Source: Halorubrum alkaliphilum
Lineage (GTDB): Archaea; Halobacteriota; Halobacteria; Halobacteriales; Haloferacaceae
Direction of reading: 5' to 3'
NCBI RefSeq assembly: GCF_017873815.1
Contig: NZ_JAGGKQ010000008.1
Location: forward strand, 1-64,000
DNA length: 64,000 nucleotides
Shown: positions 39,705 to 49,740 of the stretch, in pieces
Position numbering within the stretch: the first letter of the stretch is position 1
Layout of the letters: the number at the start of each line of letters is the position of its first letter
The notes under the pieces: model-generated
Told to the model about the DNA's origin: nothing
Seen by the model: only the letters and a program-made list of their open reading frames with translations
Database searches by the model: none
Position numbers and translations under genes: made by a program

Positions 39705-41552
39705 ATGAGCGATTCAGCAGCACACCAACGAGATGACGACCCCGAGGAGACGGAGCCGCCGTCAGCGTCCGACGCGGACGGATCGGGGGACGGATCGGAC
39801 CCGACGACTACCGGTACACCGGACGCGGACGGCACAGAGCCGACGGACGGAACGAACGCGACCGGCGCGACATCGGTCGTCTCCGCGCTCGAAGCCGCGG
39901 GCGCGGAGACGGCCTTCGGCGTGCAGGGCGGGGCGATCATGCCTGTCTACGACGCCTTATATAGCTCGTCGATCCGGCACGTGACGATGGCCCACGAGCA
40001 GGGCGCGGCGCACGCCGCCGACGCGTACGGCGTCGTCGCCGGCGAGCCCGGCCTCTGTCTGGCCACGTCCGGTCCCGGCGCGACCAACCTCGTCACCGGT
40101 ATCGCCGACGCCGACATGGACAGCGACTCCATGCTCGCGTTGACCGGGCAGGTCCCGACCGAGTTCGTCGGCAACGACGCCTTCCAGGAGACGGACACGG
40201 TCGGCGTCACTCGGCCGATCACGAAACACAACTACTTCGCGGGTGACGCCGATTCGGTCGGCGACGTTGTCGGGGAGGCGTTCGAGCTGTCGCGAGTCGG
40301 TCGCCCCGGCCCGACGCTCGTCGACCTCCCGAAGGACGTCACACAGGAAGAGACCGACGAAACGCCCGGTCCGGCGGAGGCACCGCCCGGAACCGACCCG
40401 AACCCGGAGGCACGGGCGGACGCGGTGGAGGCGGCCGCGCGGGCGATCGAGCGAGCCGACCGTCCGGTCTGTCTGTTCGGCGGCGGCGTTATCAAGGGCG
40501 AGGCGAGCGACGCCGCGCGCTCGTTCGCACGAACCTACGAGATTCCGGTGACGACGACGATGCCGGGGATCGGCTCGTTCCCCGAGGACGACGACCTGTG
40601 TCTCTCGTGGGCAGGCATGCACGGCACCGGCTACGCCAACATGGCGATCACGCACACCGACTGCCTGATCGCGGTCGGAACCCGGTTCGACGACCGGCTC
40701 ACCGGCGGCATCGACACGTTCGCGCCGGAGGCGGAGGTCGTTCACATCGACATCGACCCCGCCGAGATATCGAAGAACGTTCACGCCGACTATCCGCTGG
40801 TTGGCGACGCGGAGACGGTCCTCGAACAGCTGACGGCCGCGATCCGAACCGTGCCGGACGCCGACGAGTGGCGCGAGCAGTGTCTGGAGTGGCAGGAGAC
40901 GTATCCGATGACGTACGCCACGCCCGACGACGAGCCGCTCAAGCCACAGTTCGTCGTCGAAGCGTTCGACGAGGCAACCGACGACGACACGATCGTGACG
41001 ACGGGGGTCGGCCAACACCAGATGTGGGCCTCACAGTTCTGGACGTACACCGAACCTCGTACGTGGGTCTCCTCACACGGGCTCGGCACGATGGGATACG
41101 GATTGCCCGCCGCGATCGGCGCGCGCGTCGCCGCCGACACCATGGGTGACCCCGACCGCGACGTGATCTGTTTCGACGGCGACGGATCCTTCCTGATGAC
41201 GCTCCAGGAGCTGTCGGTCGCGGTCCGTGAGGACCTCGACATTACCGTCGCGGTTCTCAACAACGAGTATATCGGGATGGTCCGGCAGTGGCAGGACGCC
41301 TTCTACGAGGGGCGCCACATGGCCTCCGAGTACAACTGGATGCCCGAGTTCGACAAGCTCGCCGAGGCGTTCGGCGCGCTCGGGATCCGTGTCGACGGCT
41401 ACGACGAGGTCGCACCCGCGGTCGAGGAGGCGCTCGCGTACGACGGTCCGGCTGTCATCGACTTCCACGTCGACCCAGAGGAGAACGTCCTGCCGATGGT
41501 GCCGAGCGGCGGCGCGAACGGGCAGTTCGCCCTCTCGGAGGATCAGCTATGA
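39705..41552 (+). CDS. ilvB: Acetolactate synthase large subunit
   Basis: A 615-residue thiamine-diphosphate enzyme. After an acidic low-complexity N-terminus (1-48) come the three domains: PYR (VSALEAAGAETAFGVQGGAIMP, catalytic Glu in MAHEQGAAHAADAYG), the FAD-type middle, and PP with GDGSFLMTLQELSVAV and NNEYIGMVRQWQ binding ThDP-Mg. It joins two pyruvates, or pyruvate and 2-oxobutyrate, starting valine and isoleucine synthesis. First gene of the ilvBNC-leuCDB operon, 136 bp after the leader peptide; overlaps ilvN by 4 bases. Confidence 0.96.
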   Translation: MSDSAAHQRDDDPEETEPPSASDADGSGDGSDPTTTGTPDADGTEPTDGTNATGATSVVSALEAAGAETAFGVQGGAIMPVYDALYSSSIRHVTMAHEQGAAHAADAYGVVAGEPGLCLATSGPGATNLVTGIADADMDSDSMLALTGQVPTEFVGNDAFQETDTVGVTRPITKHNYFAGDADSVGDVVGEAFELSRVGRPGPTLVDLPKDVTQEETDETPGPAEAPPGTDPNPEARADAVEAAARAIERADRPVCLFGGGVIKGEASDAARSFARTYEIPVTTTMPGIGSFPEDDDLCLSWAGMHGTGYANMAITHTDCLIAVGTRFDDRLTGGIDTFAPEAEVVHIDIDPAEISKNVHADYPLVGDAETVLEQLTAAIRTVPDADEWREQCLEWQETYPMTYATPDDEPLKPQFVVEAFDEATDDDTIVTTGVGQHQMWASQFWTYTEPRTWVSSHGLGTMGYGLPAAIGARVAADTMGDPDRDVICFDGDGSFLMTLQELSVAVREDLDITVAVLNNEYIGMVRQWQDAFYEGRHMASEYNWMPEFDKLAEAFGALGIRVDGYDEVAPAVEEALAYDGPAVIDFHVDPEENVLPMVPSGGANGQFALSEDQL

Positions 41553-42232
41553 GCGGCCACACGTCCGGGTCGACCGACGGCGACGAGGAGCGGACGGCCG
41601 GTATGCCCGGTCCCGCTCCCGAGGACCGACCCCATCCCGAGGGACGACGGAACCTCGAAGGAACCCGTATCGACCCCGTCGTCGAGGCGGAACACGACAC
41701 CCGGCGCGCGGTCATCTCCGCGCTCGTCGAGGACGAACCCGGCGTGCTCGCGCGCGTCTCCGGGCTCGTCTCACGGCGACAGTTCAACATCGAGAGCCTG
41801 ACGGTCGGTCCGACGACCGTGGAGGGTCACTCCCGGATCACGATGGTCGTCGAGGAGACCGACCCCGGGATCGACCAGATCGAGAAACAGACCGCGAAGC
41901 TGAAGCCCGTCATCTCCGTCGGCGAGGTGTCCGGAAACGCGATCACTTCGGAACTCGTCTTGCTCAAGGTACAGGGCGACGAACCCGATAAGGTCCACGC
42001 GGTCACGGAGATGTACGACGGAACGACGCTCGACGCCGATAGCGAGACCATCACCGTCGAACTCACGGGCGACGAGACGACGATCGACGACGCGCTCGAC
42101 GCGTTCGACCAGTTCGGGATCATCGAGATAGCCCGGACGGGGCAGACCGCGCTCGCGCAGGGGACCGTCCCCACCGCACCAGGAGAGAAACCCGGCACGG
42201 CCGGCGAACCGACGACGCCGAACACCAACTAG
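41549..42232 (+). CDS. ilvN: Acetolactate synthase small (regulatory) subunit
   Basis: A 227-residue protein. An acidic 50-residue extension precedes an ACT domain (about 53-125: [32 protein letters not shown] in two pieces) and the C-terminal regulatory domain ([26 protein letters not shown] region). The subunit confers feedback control by valine and boosts activity. ATGA overlap with ilvB; ilvC follows after 7 bases. Confidence 0.95.
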   Translation: MSGHTSGSTDGDEERTAGMPGPAPEDRPHPEGRRNLEGTRIDPVVEAEHDTRRAVISALVEDEPGVLARVSGLVSRRQFNIESLTVGPTTVEGHSRITMVVEETDPGIDQIEKQTAKLKPVISVGEVSGNAITSELVLLKVQGDEPDKVHAVTEMYDGTTLDADSETITVELTGDETTIDDALDAFDQFGIIEIARTGQTALAQGTVPTAPGEKPGTAGEPTTPNTN

Positions 42233-42239
42233 ACACATA

Positions 42240-43298
42240 ATGCCAGCAGACGACACACAAACGTTCGATTCGACAGTATACTACGACGACGACGCGGACC
42301 CGAGTCACATCGCCGACAAGACGGTGGCCGTACTCGGCTACGGCTCGCAGGGCCACGCGCACGCACAGAACCTCTCCGAGAGCGGCGTCAACGTGGTCGT
42401 CGGCCTCCGCGAGAGTAGCTCCTCCCGGACGGCCGCCGAGAGCGACGGACTCCGCGTGGAGACCCCTGCGGACGCGGCCGCGGAGGCCGACGTCGTGAGC
42501 GTGCTCGTTCCCGATACCGTCCAGCCGGACGTATACGAGAACGCTGTTGAGCCGAACCTGGAGGCGGGCGACACGCTCCAGTTCGCACACGGGTTTAACA
42601 TCCACTACAACCAGATCCAGCCGCCCGAGGACGTCGACGTGACGATGGTTGCGCCGAAGTCGCCGGGCCACCTCGTCCGCCGTAACTACGAGAACGACGA
42701 GGGGACGCCCGGCCTGCTTGCGGTGTATCAGGACGCGACCGGCGACGCGCACGACGAGGGGCTCGCGTACGCGGCCGCGATCGGTTGTACCCGTGCCGGC
42801 GTCGTCGAGACATCGTTCCGCGAGGAGACTGAGACCGACCTGTTCGGCGAGCAGGCCGTCCTCTGTGGCGGCGTCACCTCGCTGGTGAAACAGGGGTACG
42901 AGACGCTCGTCGACGCCGGCTACTCCCCGGAAATGGCGTACTTCGAGTGTCTCAACGAGCTCAAGCTCATCGTCGACCTGATGTACGAGGACGGGCTCGG
43001 CGGTATGTGGGACTCCGTCTCCGACACCGCCGAGTACGGCGGGCTCACGCAGGGCGACGTGGTCGTCGACGAACACGCCCGCGAGAACATGGAGGAGGTC
43101 TTAGAGAAGGTCCAGAACGGCCAGTTCGCCCGCGAGTGGATCGCGGAGAACCAGGCGGGACGACCCTCCTACACGCAGCTCCGGACCGCGGAGAAGAACC
43201 ACGAGATCGAGGCCGTCGGCGAGGAGCTTCGCGGGCTGTTCGCGTGGCAGGACGAGAGCGAGGAGGACGACGAGGAGACGGCCGAGGTGACGGCCTGA
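42240..43298 (+). CDS. ilvC: Ketol-acid reductoisomerase
   Basis: A 352-residue class I enzyme with the NADP-binding [13 protein letters not shown] and [11 protein letters not shown] (Ser-rich loop favouring NADPH). Then [11 protein letters not shown], the metal ligands in [18 protein letters not shown], and the C-terminal [17 protein letters not shown] segment. It performs the second common step of valine and isoleucine synthesis. The C-terminus is acidic. Its stop overlaps the leuC start by one base. Confidence 0.97.
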   Translation: MPADDTQTFDSTVYYDDDADPSHIADKTVAVLGYGSQGHAHAQNLSESGVNVVVGLRESSSSRTAAESDGLRVETPADAAAEADVVSVLVPDTVQPDVYENAVEPNLEAGDTLQFAHGFNIHYNQIQPPEDVDVTMVAPKSPGHLVRRNYENDEGTPGLLAVYQDATGDAHDEGLAYAAAIGCTRAGVVETSFREETETDLFGEQAVLCGGVTSLVKQGYETLVDAGYSPEMAYFECLNELKLIVDLMYEDGLGGMWDSVSDTAEYGGLTQGDVVVDEHARENMEEVLEKVQNGQFAREWIAENQAGRPSYTQLRTAEKNHEIEAVGEELRGLFAWQDESEEDDEETAEVTA

Positions 43299-44758
43299 TG
43301 AGCGAGGGGACGCTGTACGACGAGGTATGGGAGAAACACAAGGTCACGGAGCTGCCGAACGGACAGGACCAGCTGTTCATCGGCCTCCATCTCGTTCACG
43401 AGGTGACGAGCCCGCAGGCGTTCGGCATGCTTCGCGAGCGTGACCTCGATGTTGCGTACCCGGATCGGACGTTTGCGACGACCGATCACATCGCGCCCAC
43501 GGAGGCCGAAAAGCGTGAGCGACCGCTGGCCGATGACCAGGCCGAAGAGATGCTCTCCGCGCTCGAACGCAACACGAGCGAGAGCGGGATCACCTTCTTC
43601 GGCTTCGAGTCCGGCAAACAGGGGATCACGCACGTCGTCGCGCCCGAGTTGGGACTCTCCCAGCCGGGAATGACCGTCGCCTGCGGCGACAGCCACACCG
43701 CGACCCACGGCGCGTTTGGGTCTATCGGGGTCGGCATCGGCACGAGCCAGATCCGTGACGTGCTCGCGACGGGCTGTATCGCGGCTGACAAACAGAAGGT
43801 CCGCCGGATCGAAGTCGAGGGCGAACTCGGCGAGGGCGTCTACGCCAAGGACGTGATCATGAAAGTGATCCAGGACCTCGGCGTCGACGGCGGCGTCGGC
43901 CACGTCTACGAGTACGGCGGCCCCGCGATCGAGGCGCTCGACATGGAGGGGCGGCTCGCGGTGTGTAACATGTCCATCGAAGGCGGTGCCCGCGCCGGCT
44001 ACGTCAACCCGGACGAGACGACCTACGAGTACCTCCGCGGACGCGAGTACGTCCCCGAGGGCGAGGCGTTCGAGGAGCGGAAGGCGTACTGGGAGTCGAT
44101 ACGGTCGGACGACGACGCCGAGTACGACGACGTGGTCACGGTCGACGCCGACGGGATCGACCCGATGGTCACCTGGGGGATCAACCCCGGACAGGTGATC
44201 GAGATCACCGACCGCGTCCCGCATCCCGACGACTTCGAGGCGCGGACGGACCGGGAGGCGGCCGAGCAGGCGCTCGATCACATGGCGATCGATCCCGGAC
44301 AGTCGATGGTCGGGTACGACGTCGACGTGGCCTTCCTCGGCACCTGTACGAACGGCCGCCTCTCCGACTTCGCCGAGGCCGCGAAGGTACTGGAGGGCCA
44401 CACGGTCGACGAGGGCGTGCGTGCGCTGGCGGTTCCCGGCTCCGAGACCGTCCGCCAGCAGTGTGAGGAGCGCGGCATCGACGAGACGTTCATCAACGCC
44501 GGCTTCCAGTGGCGGCGCGCCGGCTGCTCGATGTGTCTCGCGATGAACGACGACGCTCTGGAGGGCGACGAGGTCTGCGCGTCCTCCTCGAACCGGAACT
44601 TCATCGGCCGGCAGGGATCGAAGGACGGTCGGACCGTGCTGATGAGTCCGGCGATGGTCGCGGCCGCGGCCGTCGAGGGTGAGGTCGTCGACGCTCGCGA
44701 CTATCTGGACGACGAGCCGGCCGGCGGTGCCGGCGGCGTCGAGGAGGTGGCTGACTGA
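43298..44758 (+). CDS. leuC: 3-Isopropylmalate dehydratase large subunit
   Basis: A 486-residue aconitase-family protein with ATTDHIAPTE, CGDSHTATHGAFGSIGVGIG, and the iron-sulfur ligands in FLGTCTNGRLSDF and AGCSMCLAMN. The length and text are of the bacterial-type LeuC rather than the shorter archaeal homoaconitase type. It forms the isomerase with leuD next door. Overlaps ilvC and leuD by one base each. Confidence 0.95.
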   Translation: MSEGTLYDEVWEKHKVTELPNGQDQLFIGLHLVHEVTSPQAFGMLRERDLDVAYPDRTFATTDHIAPTEAEKRERPLADDQAEEMLSALERNTSESGITFFGFESGKQGITHVVAPELGLSQPGMTVACGDSHTATHGAFGSIGVGIGTSQIRDVLATGCIAADKQKVRRIEVEGELGEGVYAKDVIMKVIQDLGVDGGVGHVYEYGGPAIEALDMEGRLAVCNMSIEGGARAGYVNPDETTYEYLRGREYVPEGEAFEERKAYWESIRSDDDAEYDDVVTVDADGIDPMVTWGINPGQVIEITDRVPHPDDFEARTDREAAEQALDHMAIDPGQSMVGYDVDVAFLGTCTNGRLSDFAEAAKVLEGHTVDEGVRALAVPGSETVRQQCEERGIDETFINAGFQWRRAGCSMCLAMNDDALEGDEVCASSSNRNFIGRQGSKDGRTVLMSPAMVAAAAVEGEVVDARDYLDDEPAGGAGGVEEVAD

Positions 44759-45381
44759 TGGCCCCCGACACAGACACGGGCGCAGATCAGCACATCACAG
44801 AGGTTGGGGGGACTGGCGTACCGATCCCCGGCGACGACGTGGACACCGACCAGATCCTGCCGGCGAAGTTTATGAAAGAGGTCACGTTCGACAATATGGC
44901 GGACTACCTCTTTTACGACGCCCGGCGGGACGACGACGGCGAGTTCAACGATCACCCGCTCAACCGGTTTGAGGGCGCATCGATCGCGGTCGTCAACTCC
45001 AACTTCGGCTGTGGCTCCTCGCGAGAGCACGCGCCGCAGGCGATGATGCGGTGGGGGATCGACGGCGTGATCGGCGAGTCGTACGCGGAAATCTTCCGAG
45101 ACAACTGTAAGTCGCTCGGCATCCCCGCAGTGACGACCGACCACGAGACGGTCGTCGAACTACAGGAGTGGATCGAGGCGAACCCCGACGGCGACGTCGA
45201 GATCGACGTGGAAGCGAAGACGGTCACCTACGGCGATACGACGATCGACGTCGACATCGACGGGGCGATGCGCGAGGCGCTCGTCGACGGGATCTGGGAC
45301 ACGACGGCGCTGATGTACTCGAACCGGAGCAAGGTCGACGCGACGGTCGACGGGCTCCCGTACGTCGAGGGTGACGACTGA
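44758..45381 (+). CDS. leuD: 3-Isopropylmalate dehydratase small subunit
   Basis: A 207-residue swivel-domain protein with GDDVDTDQILPAKFMKEV, VVNSNFGCGSSREHAPQAM and the later IDGVIGESYAEIFRDNC. It completes the substrate pocket of LeuC. Immediately followed by leuB with no gap. Confidence 0.95.
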   Translation: MAPDTDTGADQHITEVGGTGVPIPGDDVDTDQILPAKFMKEVTFDNMADYLFYDARRDDDGEFNDHPLNRFEGASIAVVNSNFGCGSSREHAPQAMMRWGIDGVIGESYAEIFRDNCKSLGIPAVTTDHETVVELQEWIEANPDGDVEIDVEAKTVTYGDTTIDVDIDGAMREALVDGIWDTTALMYSNRSKVDATVDGLPYVEGDD

Positions 45382-46380
45382 ATGGTTGAGGAGATCGTCG
45401 TCATCGAGGGTGACGGCATCGGGCAGGAGGTCGTTCCGGCGGCCATCGACGTGTTGGAGGCGATCGAGCCGGAGTTCGAGTTCGTCGAGGCGGACGCGGG
45501 CGACGCGACGAAGGCCGAGACCGGCGCGGCGCTCCCCGATGCGACCTACGAACTGGCGGCGAACGCGGATGCGACGCTGTTCGGCGCGGCCGGTGAGACG
45601 GCCGCCGAGGTCATCCTCCCGCTGCGGGAGGCGGTCGGCTCGTTCGTCAACGTTCGGCCGGCCAAAGCGTATCCCGGCGTCGACGCGCTCCGCCCGGAGA
45701 CGGACGTGGTCTTCCTCCGGGAGAACACCGAGGGAGTCTACTCGGGCCACGAGGACCGGCTGAGCGACGACCTCTCGACGCTAACGCGCGTCGTCACCTC
45801 TTCCGCCTCGCGCGAACTCGCCGAGTTCGCCTGCGAGTACGTGATGGAGGGACGCGGACCGGCAAACGGTCCCGAGTCGGGGTTCACGGTCGCGCACAAG
45901 GCGAACGTGATGCGCGAGACGGACGGACGCTTCCGCGAGGAGGTGCTCGCGGTCGCCGAGGAGCGCGGGATCGACGCCGACGAGGAGCTGATGGACGCGT
46001 TCGCGACGAAACTCCCGCTGGACCCGACCCAGTACGGGACGATCGTCTGTCCGAACCTCGCCGGCGACGTGCTCTCGGATCTCGCCGCGGGACTTGTCGG
46101 CGGGCTCGGCCTGTTGCCGTCGGCGAACATTGGTCACGAAAACGCGCTGTTTGAGCCGGTTCACGGTACTGCGCCGGACATCGCGGGCGAGGGGGTTGCC
46201 AACCCGACGGCCGCGATCCTCTCGGCCGCGATGCTGGTCGAGTACCTCGGCCACCAAGACGAGGCGGCAGCGATCCGGTCCGCCGTGGAGTCGGTTCTCG
46301 CGGACGGCCCGCGAACCGGTGATCTCGGCGGGGACGCAACCACCGAGGGGGTCACCGCCGCGATCATCGAGCGACTGTAG
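45382..46380 (+). CDS. leuB: 3-Isopropylmalate dehydrogenase
   Basis: A 332-residue beta-decarboxylating dehydrogenase starting [20 protein letters not shown]. Substrate-binding segments are [17 protein letters not shown] and the [13 protein letters not shown] pair, then [15 protein letters not shown] (metal Asp residues) and [20 protein letters not shown]. Placement after leuCD argues for 3-isopropylmalate over isocitrate or homoisocitrate. Last gene of the operon. Confidence 0.94.
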   Translation: MVEEIVVIEGDGIGQEVVPAAIDVLEAIEPEFEFVEADAGDATKAETGAALPDATYELAANADATLFGAAGETAAEVILPLREAVGSFVNVRPAKAYPGVDALRPETDVVFLRENTEGVYSGHEDRLSDDLSTLTRVVTSSASRELAEFACEYVMEGRGPANGPESGFTVAHKANVMRETDGRFREEVLAVAEERGIDADEELMDAFATKLPLDPTQYGTIVCPNLAGDVLSDLAAGLVGGLGLLPSANIGHENALFEPVHGTAPDIAGEGVANPTAAILSAAMLVEYLGHQDEAAAIRSAVESVLADGPRTGDLGGDATTEGVTAAIIERL

Positions 46381-46387
46381 CAGATAC

Positions 46388-46400
46388 GCCCGCTTCGGGC
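46388..46400. terminator. Short hairpin after leuB
   Basis: GCCCG-CTT-CGGGC, a 5-bp stem 7 bp after the leuB stop. It is small, and no T run follows, so this is a weak terminator candidate. Confidence 0.3.
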
Positions 46401-46490
46401 CGATAAATCGATTCTGTGCGAGTTTCGACCGATCATTCGCTTCGCCGACGAACCACAAGAGACGAAACCCTGCGGGTCGTTCACCGAGAT

Positions 46491-46868
46491 ATGAGCAACT
46501 ACGCGGTCGCGATGGAAGCAGCCTGGTTGGTGCGAGACGTTGAAGAGACGGACGACGCCATCGGCGTGGCGGTCAGTGAGGCCGGCAAGCGGCTCAACGA
46601 GACAGACAAGCAGTACGTCGAGGTTGAGCCCGGACTGACCGGCTGCCCCGCGTGCGGCGAGCCGTTCGACGCTGCCTTCCTCGCAGCTAACACCGCGCTC
46701 GTCGGCCTCTTGCTGGAGATCGACGTGTTCAACGCCGAGACCGCGGAACACGCCGAGCGGATCGCCAAAAGCGAGGTCGGCGGGGCGCTCCGAGACGTGC
46801 CACTGGAAGTCATCGAAGTCGTCGAGACCGAGGCCGACGACGAGGACGAAGACGACGAGAGTCGATAG
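46491..46868 (+). CDS. DUF555 (UPF0212) family protein
   Basis: A 125-residue protein starting MSNYAVAMEAAWLVRDVEE, with a CPACGEPFDAAF zinc-knuckle-like pair and LVGLLLEIDVFNAETAEHAERIAKSEVG. It matches the archaeal DUF555/UPF0212 family; function unknown. The C-terminus is Asp/Glu-rich. Probably its own transcript, just upstream of the XRE-CBS regulator. Confidence 0.85.
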   Translation: MSNYAVAMEAAWLVRDVEETDDAIGVAVSEAGKRLNETDKQYVEVEPGLTGCPACGEPFDAAFLAANTALVGLLLEIDVFNAETAEHAERIAKSEVGGALRDVPLEVIEVVETEADDEDEDDESR

Positions 46869-46906
46869 CGTCGCTGTCGGCGGGGCAGCCGGCGACGAAA
46901 GCTTTT

Positions 46907-46927
46907 CTAATAACCCCTAGTTATTAG
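46907..46927. promoter_or_regulatory. Perfect palindrome upstream of the XRE-CBS gene, candidate operator
   Basis: CTAATAAC, spacer CCCTA, GTTATTAG: 8-bp arms with no mismatch, ending 4 bp before the ATG at 46932. The AT-rich arms cover the promoter and start region, so a bound protein would block transcription. Autoregulation by the XRE protein is the simplest reading. Confidence 0.55.
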
Positions 46928-46931
46928 TCGT

Positions 46932-47471
46932 ATGGAACTGCCGACGCCCCAAGACCTCCGGGAACGACGGACGACGCTCGAACTGACACAGAACGAGTTG
47001 GCCGACGCCGCGGGCGTCTCACAGCCGCTTATCGCCCGGATCGAGGGCGGCGATGTCGACCCACGGCTGTCGACGCTCCGTCGTATTGTCAATGCGCTTC
47101 AGGAGGCCGAGGGCGAGGTCGTTCGCGCAACTGACCTGATGAACGAGACCGTGATCAGCGTTGCGCCCGACGACGCCGTGCGCGAGGCCGTCGACCTGAT
47201 GGAGGGTGAGGCGTACTCCCAGCTCCCGGTGTTACAGAACGGCGTCCCAGTGGGGTCGATCAGTCAGAGTGATGTCGTTCACGCCGGCGAGAACGTCGGA
47301 AACCATCCGGTTAGCGAGGTAATGAGCGAGTCCTTCCCGACGGTTGCGCCGGGCGCGACCGTCGACGAAGTGCGGAATCTGTTAGACCATTATAAGGCGG
47401 TGATAGTCACCGACGGCGGCGAGACGGTCGGTATCATTACCGAGGCCGACATCGCGGCTCACCTGTCGTGA
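46932..47471 (+). CDS. XRE-family HTH regulator with two CBS domains
   Basis: A 179-residue protein. Residues 8-62 are a helix-turn-helix of the XRE/Cro type (LRERRTTLELTQNELADAAGVSQPLIARIEGG). Residues about 66-117 and 126-179 are paired CBS domains (DLMNETVISVAPDDAVREAVDLM, VSEVMSESFPTVAPGATVDEV), which usually bind adenine nucleotides. Such fusions, known in archaea, suggest energy- or nucleotide-responsive gene control. A perfect palindrome overlaps its promoter. Confidence 0.88.
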   Translation: MELPTPQDLRERRTTLELTQNELADAAGVSQPLIARIEGGDVDPRLSTLRRIVNALQEAEGEVVRATDLMNETVISVAPDDAVREAVDLMEGEAYSQLPVLQNGVPVGSISQSDVVHAGENVGNHPVSEVMSESFPTVAPGATVDEVRNLLDHYKAVIVTDGGETVGIITEADIAAHLS

Positions 47472-47548
47472 ACCGGCTCAGCCTGTTCCGCCTGTAGAAC
47501 ACCGGACTACGCACCCACGCCACGTTGAGAAGCCAGCATAGCACCCAC

Positions 47549-47557
47549 TTTTAAATA
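47549..47557 (+). promoter_or_regulatory. TATA box of the histidine kinase gene
   Basis: TTTTAAATA centred near 47553 predicts transcription from about 47579. That lies downstream of ATG 47566 and 14 nt before ATG 47593, so the start is probably 47593. Confidence 0.55.
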
Positions 47558-47592
47558 CAAACGTCATGCTATCCGACACAGGGTATTCCGAG

Positions 47593-48663
47593 ATGGATCC
47601 GATCGGCGGCTCGATATCAGTCCTCCTCGTCGGGTGGACCGCGGACGCCAGAGCATCGATAGCGACGGCGCTCGAACGCACGGACGACCGCCTCGATGTG
47701 TTCACCGTGGTGGACGCCGACAGCGCGTTACGACGACTGGAGGTCCGTGAGTACGACTGTGTCGTGTCGGCGTACGAACTGCCGGACCGGGACGGAATCG
47801 ATCTTCTGGAATCGGTTCGGGAGCGTGACGCCGACCTCCCCTTCCTTCTCTACACCGACACGGGAAGCGAGGCGATAGCCAGTCGAGCCGTCTCCGCCGG
47901 CGCAACCGGGTACATCCGAGCCGCCACTGCCGGCGACGACCACGCGGCGCTCGCTGACTGGATCCCCACGGCGGTGGCGTCGTATCACGCCCGAATTCGC
48001 GCTCAACGAGAGCGAGAGCGGCTGGAACGGTTCGTTTCCGTGGTCTCACACGACCTCCGGAGCCCGCTGAACGTCGCGCAGGGGCGACTGGCGCTCGCGC
48101 GTGACGAGTGTGAAAGCGAACACCTCGAACCCGCGGCCAACGCCGTTGACCGGAGTCTAACGCTCATCGACGATCTGTTGACCCTTGCGCGAGAGGGAAA
48201 AACCGTCACGGACGCCACTGAAATTAACCTTAGAGAGCTTATTGAGGCCTGTTGGGACACCGTCGAGACGGCCGATGCGACGCTCGTCGTCGAGACCGAC
48301 CGGACGATTCGTGGCGATCCGGGGCGCGTGAAACAGCTCTTTGAGAACCTAATCGGCAACGCGGTCCGTCACGGGGGCTCAGACGTGACGGTTCGGATCG
48401 GGACGATGGAGCCGATGTTCACGTCGACGCGGGCCGACAGTAACCGTCCGACAGGGATCTACGTTGCCGACGACGGGCCGGGGATCCCCGAAGCAGAGCG
48501 GGAGCGAGTGTTCGACACGGGCGTTTCGAGCGACGCCGACGGAACCGGATTCGGACTCAACATCGCCCGGGAGATAGCGAGAGCACACGGATGGGACATG
48601 CGCGTCACGGAAAGCGAGACGGGCGGTGCGCGCCTCGAAATCACCGACGTCGACCTTGACTGA
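47593..48663 (+). CDS. Sensor histidine kinase with degenerate receiver domain
   Basis: A 356-residue cytoplasmic hybrid. Residues 8-112 are a receiver-like domain; residues 140-356 are the kinase core with H-box FVSVVSHDLRSPLN (His153), N-box FENLIGNAVRHGG, and ATP-lid motifs DDGPGIPEAE and GTGFGLNIAREIA. In the receiver the usual phosphoacceptor Asp is Ala60 (VVSAYELPDRDG), and the Lys of the usual TGKGSE loop is Thr90 (TDTGSE). So it probably senses or binds rather than accepts phosphate. No transmembrane segment or cognate output regulator is adjacent. Confidence 0.88.
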   Translation: MDPIGGSISVLLVGWTADARASIATALERTDDRLDVFTVVDADSALRRLEVREYDCVVSAYELPDRDGIDLLESVRERDADLPFLLYTDTGSEAIASRAVSAGATGYIRAATAGDDHAALADWIPTAVASYHARIRAQRERERLERFVSVVSHDLRSPLNVAQGRLALARDECESEHLEPAANAVDRSLTLIDDLLTLAREGKTVTDATEINLRELIEACWDTVETADATLVVETDRTIRGDPGRVKQLFENLIGNAVRHGGSDVTVRIGTMEPMFTSTRADSNRPTGIYVADDGPGIPEAERERVFDTGVSSDADGTGFGLNIAREIARAHGWDMRVTESETGGARLEITDVDLD

Positions 48664-48694
48664 CGAACGCAGGACGGGTTGAACCCTGCGATCG

Positions 48695-49669
48695 CTATAG
48701 TTCGAGTCCACGGATCGCGACGGTCTCACCTGTCTCCACGCGCCCAATGACGCGACCGCCGGTAGCCGCCGCCAGCGACTCGGCAGATTCGGGATCGAGC
48801 GCGGCGACGAACCCGGTACCCATATTGAAGGTTCGATGCATTTCCTCGTCGGACACGTTGCCTTCGGACTGGACAAAGCCGAACACTGGCTGTGCGTCAA
48901 ACGGGTCTTCAACCGCGTACCGGTTCTCGCCGAGCCGTTCGAGGTTGCTCCAGCCCCCGCCGGTGATGTGGGCCGCCCCGTGGACGCCGTGGTCACGCAT
49001 CGGATCGAGGAGATCGGTGTAGATTCGGGTCGGTTCAAGTAGCGCTTCGCCGAGCGTCTCGTACCCCTCGAACGGCGCAGGATCGGCGTAGTCGTGACTT
49101 CGAGTGACTGCCTCGCGCGCAAGCGTCAGTCCGTTCGAGTGGATCCCCGAGGAGCGCCAGCCGACGAGCGCGTCACCCGGTTTTGCCTCGCCGTCGAACA
49201 CCGCGCCCTTGCCGGCGAGCCCAGCACAGGTCCCGGCGAGGTCGAGTCCGCGGACGACCTCGGGCATCACCGCCGTCTCGCCGCCAACGAGTTCGATGTC
49301 GGCACGGTCCGCACCGGCAGCGAGCCCCTCGCCGACCTGCTCGGCGAACGCCTCGTCCGGCTCCTCGACCGCGAGGTAGTCGACGAACGCCACCGGTCGG
49401 ACGCCGGCAGCGACGAGATCGTTGACGTTCATCGCGATACAGTCGATCCCGACCGTCGAGTAGTCGGCGAGCGCCTCCGCGACGAGCAGTTTCGTCCCGA
49501 CGCCGTCGGTCGCGAGCGCGAGGTAGCGGTCACCGATGTCGAGGAGCCCGGCGTAGTCGCCCTCGCCGTCCCCGACCATCCCGATCAGCGCCGCCGTCGC
49601 CGCCTCGCTCGCGTCGATGTCGACGCCCGCGTCGGCGTACGTGAGTTCGTCGCCGTCGTTGTCGGCCAT
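48695..49669 (-). CDS. purM: Phosphoribosylformylglycinamidine cyclo-ligase
   Basis: A 324-residue AIR synthetase, the fifth step of purine synthesis. Signatures are LTYADAGVDIDA, ALATDGVGTKLLVAEA, GIDCIAMNVNDLVAAGVRPV, LVGGETAVMPEVV, GWRSSGIHSNGLTLAR and AHITGGGWSNLERL. The length is normal for PurM. Monocistronic, convergent with the kinase gene. Confidence 0.95.
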   Translation of the reverse strand: MADNDGDELTYADAGVDIDASEAATAALIGMVGDGEGDYAGLLDIGDRYLALATDGVGTKLLVAEALADYSTVGIDCIAMNVNDLVAAGVRPVAFVDYLAVEEPDEAFAEQVGEGLAAGADRADIELVGGETAVMPEVVRGLDLAGTCAGLAGKGAVFDGEAKPGDALVGWRSSGIHSNGLTLAREAVTRSHDYADPAPFEGYETLGEALLEPTRIYTDLLDPMRDHGVHGAAHITGGGWSNLERLGENRYAVEDPFDAQPVFGFVQSEGNVSDEEMHRTFNMGTGFVAALDPESAESLAAATGGRVIGRVETGETVAIRGLEL

Positions 49670-49740
49670 ACACGTCTCGTGGCGCGCCGGAGCAAAAACA
49701 CACCGCTTACCCGTCGATCGCCGTCCGCCAGCGTTGCCGA

